From assembly GCA_023634235.1 (NCBI GenBank), contig JAMKCF010000001.1, forward strand, positions 34,028,772-34,092,771: 64,000 nt of DNA, written 5' to 3'. The stretch comes from Pisaster brevispinus. Taxonomy: Eukaryota > Echinodermata > Asteroidea > Forcipulatida > Asteriidae. The notes under the pieces are model-generated. The model searched no databases, was not told the DNA's origin, and saw only the letters and a list, made by a program, of their open reading frames with translations. Both the position numbers and the translations under genes were made by a program. Shown here piece by piece: positions 23,501-32,500 of the stretch; position 1 is the first letter of the stretch; every line of letters begins with the position of its first letter.

Positions 23501-26500
23501 TCTGATTCTCATAACTTTGTGTGTCCAAAAAAAAAGAAAAGAATAGTTAAGATGGCATCCAGAGCAGTCTGGATCCCCGCATACCAAAAACCAAATTACT
23601 AAATTGCATGCAGGAGTCTTGTATCCTTCTCACCTTGTCTCCTCGATAAATCTTTGAATAGCGAGCGATGCAGATTTTTCCAGTGACACTAATGCTAAGA
23701 ACTCTTTCCAACTCCTGGAAATCTTCGATTCTGCCGTAGTTAACATACACAAGATCTCCCTGAAAATGTTACGGAAAAACCAAGATTGTAAATTTAAGAT
23801 ATAATGGAAAATTTTTTGTTTTTGTCAGCAATAAAATTAGATAATCAATTGAATTTTTGGGAGTTGAATCAAGAAAACTTGACTAGAGTGAGACTTGAAC
23901 CTGCGAACTCTCGATTGACTTGCCGGCACTCTACCAACTAAGCTATCTAGCCCTATGTTGGCAGTCTCCCTATTATGTCAATATCTTTGTTCGGAGTGCC
24001 AGTCAGAAGCCATTCAACCTGACACTGCCATATAGCCAGGGATCACACCCAAGTTTATGATACAACCTGGGAAGCGGCAGCCAGGGGGATCACCTTAGGG
24101 GTATGCAACTTTTTTCAATTTAATTATGCGACTTTTGTCAATTGAATTTTGTGTACTTTAAACAAATTTGTAAGCTAAACATTTGAACTGAAGTGTTTGA
24201 TAAAGTGACGGGGCAAATAGCTGCCTCGAACAGTAGCAGATTCTGACCAATGAACTAAAAAAAAACCAGGCATGAGATCATCGTCAATACATATTGACCG
24301 TCGTTCAATACATTGATTACATGTAACAATATTCGCTTTCTGTAGTATACACTGTACCTCTATTTCCCCGCTTGCCGAGTATGCATTGAATGGGGCCAAG
24401 ATGTCAGGGTCTTCCATTGGGGTGTCAGTGTCTGGATCTAGGGGGGGTTCTCGTAGCTGACTTGTGAACTCAACAACACCTCCAGAAGACGTCAACAATT
24501 CAATCTACATGGACACCAAGAAGGAATGGTATTAGTGAGCATTGAATGGAGCCAAGATGTCAGGGTCTTCCATTGGGGTGTCAGTGTCTGGATCTAGGGG
24601 AGGTTCTCGCAGCTGACTTGTGAACTCAACAGCACCTCCAGAAGATGTCAACAATTCAATCTACATGGACACCAAGAAGGAATGGTATTAGTGAGCATTG
24701 AATGGAGCCAAGATGTCAGGGTTTTCCATTGGGGTGTCAGTATCTGGATCTAGGGGAGGTTCTCGTAGCTGACTTGTGAACTCAACAGCACCTCCAGAAG
24801 ACGTCAACAATTCAATCTACATGGACACCAAGAAGGAATGGTATTAGTGAGCATTGAATGGGGCCAAGATGTCAGGGTCTTCCATTGGGGTGTCAGTGTC
24901 TGGATCTAGGGGAGGTTCTCGCAGCTGACTTGTGAACTCAACAGCACCTCCAGAAGACGTCAACAATTCAATCTACATGGACACCAAGAAGGAATGGTAT
25001 TAGTGAGCATTGAATGGAGCCAAGATGTCAGGGTTTTCCATTGGGGTGTCAGCATCTGGATCTAGGGGAGGTTCTCGTAGCTGACTTGTGAACTCAACAG
25101 CACCTCCAGAAGACGTCAACAATTCAATCTACATGGACACCAAGAAGGAATGGTATTAGTGAGCATTGAATGGAGCCAAGATGTCAGGGTTTTCCATTGG
25201 GGTGTCAGTATCTGGATCTAGGGGAGGTTCTCGTAGCTGACTTGTGAACTCAACAGCACCTCCAAAACACATCACTTACTCAATTGTAAGTACAACATGA
25301 ATCAACGATAATTTAACAATGTACTCAATGAAGAGTTCTTTGGTAACAAAACCACTAGAATAAAAAACTTCTCATATAAATGTTATCAACTCTTGAAAAC
25401 TTGCTATATTTTATGAGCAGTGAGGGTAGAAATTAATTACTCAGCAGATTTGGGGAAAGTATTACTTTTGAGTGCAGGAGCTATGGAGGAAGACGGTTGT
25501 AAACAACAACAAAACTGACTTGAATCTTCAACCCTTATCATTAGGTTTTCACTTGAGCAACTTTTCAATAACTTAGGTCCTACTCCTCATTACTGTCATG
25601 AGTTTATCAAAATGTGGCACAAAGTCACTTAGAACTTTGTCTGCAGAGTCTTTGGCTAGAAACCCTCCTGAATCCTCCAAAACTATCCACTTTCCTGAAA
25701 CTCAAGACCAAAATGTTTGGACACTGTGAGATTATTAGTATGCTAGCAAGGCCTGGAATTACACGAAGGTCTTGGCCTTGGTGCCCAAAAGTTTCCCATA
25801 GACTTTACAATTTTTGAAAGGAAGTGTCGTTTGCAAAAAGAAAATGGGCTTGCCCTCTCAAGGAAGAAATTCCAGGCCTGCCAATGTTCAGCAATTGTTG
25901 CAGTATCACAACCAACAAAGTCAGAAAACTATCTTCAGAGGATTTTGAAGAATTTGGGTATAGCGACGATAGTCACAGCTAGGTTTTGACAAATATTTTA
26001 ACCATGTTTTGACTAACCCTGTTTTGTTGAGCATCATCCTTCTCTGGTGGATAAGAGAGCAGGACATTGTAGGTGACCACTTCAGCCTTGTCCAGCCCTT
26101 GGTCCAACCAGGAATCTCGGACCCATTCTGCCTGCTCAAGACTGACCGCACTGCCAGCTACGTGTGACTTGGAAGTGAGATATCTGAAGCCAAAAACACA
26201 GAAAATCAATAACAGTGTTTAAAAAAAACCTGTAGCCTGCTTTAGACTGACCACACTGCCCACTACGTGTGACTTGGAAGATCTGCAGCCGTTACCACAA
26301 TTATATACAGTGACTCATCTCCTTTGGTTGAAGTTGATAAGAAGATAAATAAACAATTGTCATCCCCAGTTGCAGCCACTGGATAGTGGAGTAAGATCTC
26401 TACTCTAAGGCCTATTCAAACTGTACTCCTAGAACTATGCGGTTCGTTCTGCTATCGTCTCCACGTGGAGACGATAGCGGAATGAACCGCATAGTTCTAA

Positions 26501-29500
26501 TTCTAGGAGTATTCAAACTGTAGTGTTGTGCGAACTGATAATGCGAAGCTGCACAGAATGCTTTGCCACTTTTGCTGCCCCCGCAGATGGTATCGTTCAA
26601 CTACCATCCAAAGACAACAAGGCGGTCAGTTTAGTAGTCGTTAAACTTCTAGCCCAGCTTGGACTCTCTCTGTTGCATACAGACACTGAGTACTGACGTC
26701 CCACCGTAAACTTTGTGCACTGCAGTAAAGAATTTATTTTATTTTTGTAAACTAAAGGTCTATAAATATCAAATCACAGCTTTTTCAACAAACTATTTTG
26801 AAGAATAAAGGTGATTTTGATATTATTTATGACTCTTAAAAAATACATATTCCATTGTTTGTCGTTAAAGTTCTAACGTGGTTTCTCAGTGCATTTAAAA
26901 CGTGCTGTCGGCAGTTGTCGTCAACATCATAACATATGGTCGACAGGTGATGGTCAACGTCAAGCGTCGTCAGTTGTCGGCTTTTTGAAAGTTTTACTTC
27001 GGCTTTTGCCAAGAAGACTGGTGAAGAAGTTTATCTAATTTGCAAAGTACTTCCGACGGGAAAAACAAAGAATATAAATTACTAGTTAGTATTTAGTGGC
27101 AACTTTTCAGGATGGTGAGTAGTGGTCACGGTAGCGTGCCCGACAGATCGTCTGTTTGTCTACGGTGACATGTGCGCTGCATGCTGACGACAAGACCTTG
27201 GAAAGTTTGTTTTTGGTGTTGGACGTCCACAGCCTGACAGCTAGTCTTTCGCTCGGCCCCAGCGGCTTTGGTTTGAAGGCAAGGCGCTGGGGACGAGCGA
27301 AAGCTAGTCTTGGTTCAAGACTCTCCTGAATTCGCCACAAGAGGGCGCACTCTCACCATAGACCGCTATCACCCTAGTCTTGGTCCAAGACGTCACTATG
27401 TCATACTCGTAATGTAACGTGATAACCCTACAGAGGGCGCGCTTTTCTTCTTGAATTCATTTCGGTTGACGACTGTCTGTAGTAACGTCTTGGATATCTT
27501 GTTTAAGAAGGCGTGGCTAAGTTATTTTTATGAAGCATCAAGTCATGTTTTATTCATATTAGTGACTAAAATGACAAGCTTGCAAGAAAAGCAAGATAAA
27601 AGGTCACGAGGTCGTCGACACGATCGAGCATGATTATATGCAGTAGCACGCGCACTCACGTTTTGATTGACCATGACTTTTTCATCGCTATCAACGCACT
27701 AAGCAAGTGATTCTGAAATTACTCAACCTAAATTATATAGTGCAGTCGGTTAGGTTTATCGGTCGGTCATTGTTTAATGGACGTTGAATCTTGTACATTG
27801 TCGATGTCAACCATGTAATTTTAGAAAAGATTATCTTTGCATCTGAACTACAGTACTTATCATTCTACCATTCGACATGCCCTGAAAATAAACTATTGGC
27901 AATAACAATTCTACTTTGTTTACTTTTACCTTTCTTTGCAACTACACAAATGTAATGAGGACTTTTGTAATTTTCTGTAGCGGGATAATTTACTGCATCT
28001 TTTTTATGTAGGCCTAATTCACAAAGAAAGAGGGATGAACTCAAGACTGTGTTTGGATCATGTTGGTATGGCCATTACTCCAACATGCTACTTTCAACAG
28101 TATTTTATAAGTTGCTGCATATAATATAATGAGCGTTTCAAATACCGGGCGCCAGCGTTGTTGTCTCAGTGTGTGTTGCTCTTTGCGGTTTCGACTGGCT
28201 TTTCAAATACCGCACCCCCTGTGCATAGATGCAGTTTCTCTATTGCAAGGTCAAAGTGCATAAATAAATGTAATACAATTTTAGCCAGCCTATTTTTTAC
28301 CGTACATGTACATGTGTGTGGAAATCCATGTTCAACAATGCGTTATCGTTTAAAGGACCATTCCTTCATTCCTTCACTGTTCCTGTAAACCTTCAACAAA
28401 CAAAGACTAAGTTACAGGCACTAGACACGTTTGGTAATTGTCAAAGACTAGTATTCTCACTTGGCGTATCTCAACATATAATTATGCATAAAATAACAAA
28501 TCTGTGAAAATTTGGGCTCAATGAATGGTGGTCATCGAAGTTGCTAGAAAATAATGAAAGGAAAAACACCCTTGTTGCACAATGTGTGTGCTTTCAGATG
28601 CCTGAAAAAGGCTTCAGGCCTGAGGTCTTTCTCAGATTCAAATATTTTAGTGAGAAATTACCCCTTTCTCAAAAACTACGTTACTCCAGAGGGAGTCGTT
28701 TCTCACAATGTTTGATACTATCAACAGCTCTCCTTTGCTCGTTACCAAGTAAGTTTTTATGCTAATATATATTTTGAGTAGTGTCCAGAGTGCCTTTAAA
28801 TATTATTATAAACAAAAGGTAAGCAATTTCAGAATAATCTAGAGAATTTTTAAGTCCAAACCCTAACCCATTGTCGAGCTCTTTTCAGAATGCATTTTAT
28901 TCACTTCTTAATAATTCCTTGCGAGAAGGTACTTTTCGCCACGATACCATTCACAATCACAACAACGTCCCATAGCGAGCTAGCTGTTAGAAACACATGG
29001 CGAATCATGAATAATTCACGAAAAGGTGCAAACTCGATCGTTGATTGGCTTCCCCGGAAAGTCGGGGGAAAAACAATGAAACACTTAAGCACCCTCATAC
29101 AAGCTATCCAAGACCTTCGCGCAAGCTGGAAATCGAACCGAGGATAGTGACGCCCTCTGTTGTTTGAATTGATCCATTTCGGTGTGAACTACCAACGATG
29201 AATAGTGGACTTATTCTGTTGTTGGAATTGATCCATGCGAAGGTCTCGGAACCAAGACTACTATCACCCTGACGCGCTATCAACCACGAACCGCTATCGC
29301 AGGAGAAATAGCGCGTCAGGGTGATAGCGGTCTATGGTGAGAGTGCGCCCTCTTGTGGCGAATTCAGGAGAGTCTTGAACCAAGACTACCTGACAGCCGG
29401 TGCACTTTGTTTGGAAAGTGGCCACTTGAGGGCGCTATGTCTGATGCTCGGGCGCTTCGCTTGCCACTTGGGGGGGGGGGGTGTTTTCGATGGGGGCGAA

Positions 29501-32500
29501 TCGCGACGAAGAAGTGAAGACCTATTATGCCAGTACCACCCGAAGTGCAAGATTAGCCACTATGAAAAAAAAATGATACTACGACTTTACATTTCAAATG
29601 GCCAATGACCTTTTGAACGACCCTCTATCTTAAAAATACAAGTCTGGAGACACAAGTTGAGAGGAATTAGATTTGAGGTCAGAGCCTGTACTTTAGCGGG
29701 AGAAAACACCAAGTATTTGAGGTATAAAGATGAAAGCACAACGGCCACAACAAGTAGGGAAGATCGATATAAAACATCACTCGCAGTTTCATTAATTTGT
29801 TTGCGTTGATGTTGGGCTGGAACATTGTGGAAGATGAAAAAGCTATTTTTAGTTTTAAACAAATGAACGAGTAAGACATAAGAAACTTTATTACTCTCCA
29901 AAAAGAAGAAATTACATTGCTCGCACAAGTTTAAAAACACTACAAAGACTATATGCATAATTAATAACTAATTGGTGATTTTTGACTGTTGGACACTACA
30001 GACATCTGTTTAGCTGAGAGAAAAGGTACAGGACTGAAAAGTCGTAAGGGTCCTTAGGCATGGAGTTTCATCTTTGATGGTAAGGCCATTTTCATTTTGC
30101 AACCTGGCACTTCCATTGAATAGGCCTATTAAGTCTGTAAGAAACATTTGAAGATGCACCTAGGCCAAGACCAATGCAACAGAGGAATGCTAGCTCCCGT
30201 GGCTGCCGTGTAAATTCCAGGCCTGACCTGGAAGCTCACTAAGCCTGAGTTCACCCCAGCGCCAATCCCCCACAGTCATCTGATGATGAAGCAACAGTCC
30301 AGGAAATAGCATTGCCATGTGGTGGGGTCTTGGAGAAGTGCCAACGAACTCTCATTATAGCTCAAGGCAATTGTCATAATTCAATATACATATGCAGACA
30401 AACGGCCAGATTACCGCAGACAACCGTCACCTAGGCCTTAACAGTGGAACTTATTGACTATCTAGGCTTGAGACTTTATAGGCCTCTTCAAATGGGACGT
30501 GGTGTGGAACTTTGATCCCGGATCCTTTACCAAAGTTTGGTTTGACGATTATGGAAAACAAGTTTGAAACCATTTCCTATGAAACCAATGTTAGAAATTT
30601 TAAAGAGTGGCAAGTCTTGTTTCATTTTTGTTCAGACCTTTGCATTTGGAGGAGAAAACAGGGGACTATATACTACCAGTAATGCAAGTTGTAAAACCCC
30701 CCCCCCCCAAAAAAAACCCAAAAAACTAAAATAAGCCATGATTGTGATGGCAACGCTCATCGAGTGGCTATTTTATTTATGAAAACCGATACAGAAAATT
30801 ACAAATTAAGAGCTAATATTGTTTTTGACGTCAAACGTTACCAATAAGAATTACCTAAAACAAATGACAATAAGAACCATCCCAACCAGCTGTTTGAACT
30901 GTTCAACATGGTGGGCCTAAACATGAATAATTCGCTGCCGATCAAACCAAATTACAACACGTTTACGATGTTTCTATTTTGGTCAAAACATATCAAACGA
31001 AAATATGTTTTTCACATTGTGATGGTAAAAACAAAGATACTACTGCAAACAAGTACTGCATATTGAATCGCAAAATTTTACGATCCACTTGTTAAAAATG
31101 CATAGAAAATCGTCAAAATTCATCGCAAAATGCGATGCGATACGCCTACAAAATCGACCCCTACGCGCAGCAGAGCACCCACGCACCTAATCCTCTCCCA
31201 CCGTCTTGGGAGAAGTAATTGAATCCCAAAACAGTAATAGACCGTGCAAGTCTCGCGCGTATTCGAACATTTTTGGGACCACTGTGGTCCCACGTAGATT
31301 GCTTAAACGCGTTAAAGAAACAAACTCACGCAATGTTTAAATACGCGCGAGACTTGCACAGTCTATTGACTCCCAAAATGGTGGAAATTGTAGACGCGCA
31401 TTGTGTGGAGGTGCGTTCTGCGTTTTGCAAGGGTCAGTTCAAGAATTTGCACCAAAAGAGTTCTCCGCTTGGCCCTACGTACGTCACGTAATACCAGTGC
31501 ACTCTCAGCTTCAGTTTAACAAAAAATATTTATTTGCTTTATTATAAAAAACGTCACAATCAGATAAAATATAATCTTTAAGTATAATAGGCCTATCATT
31601 ATTTCAACATTGAAAAAAACTCAAAGCCAGTACTTAGTGCTTAGCAGGAACCGATAGGAAGGAGCCTACAGTTTTATATCAGCTGGCATTTCGGCTTTCG
31701 TTCCCGATTACTACCGAAATAATAACACTTATCATTCTGTCTACTATAATTAGTGCGCATTAAGGATGTTAAGTGCAGCCTGGGCGGAGTAGTAGCAGGT
31801 TAAAGTCCACTCGGAGTGATAGCTCTTTGTGTATGTCCGGTTCCATAAACCAAAATGGCAATCATGGAGAAGAAAAAAATAAAAATAAATAATAATAATA
31901 ATGGTCTCATCTTTCTGACTGAGATGCGTTTTCGAACTGAACAAAGCTCATTGTTAACAATAATAACATAAGAAGAATCTATAACTAGTAAGCTAGTGGG
32001 TACAGCCATGTGTAAATCTCTTTTGGGAGGAGAGTTGGCTCTGAAAAGAGCTGTGTGGTCTCGACGTTTCAAACAGTATACTCTGCTGGTCTTCAGGAGA
32101 TAATAATGCAATTACTGACATTTTATAATGACGTTACAAGCTTGCGGTACACAATGAAGAAATTGAACTCGAGTCATATATACAGTGCTGAATTTGAGTT
32201 TCCAACGGACCAATGAATTACCCTAACTCAACTTTACGATGATCAATATTGTCTTGACACTCAGAAGCTGATCCCTAATGTAAAAAAAAGAAGGAAAACA
32301 AAAGACCAAACAAACAACAAACTTAGGTTGTGCCGAGACGATACCCCGGCAAGCAACAAAAGCATGACCAGTTCATTGCAAGGAACAGGTATTTATATAA
32401 CAAGTTCATTGATAATGAAAGCATTTTTATGACTTTACTTTGTTTGGTTTGTCGCATGGTTGATAGTCGCTATCATGGTAACCTTCGATGGGTTCTTTAT

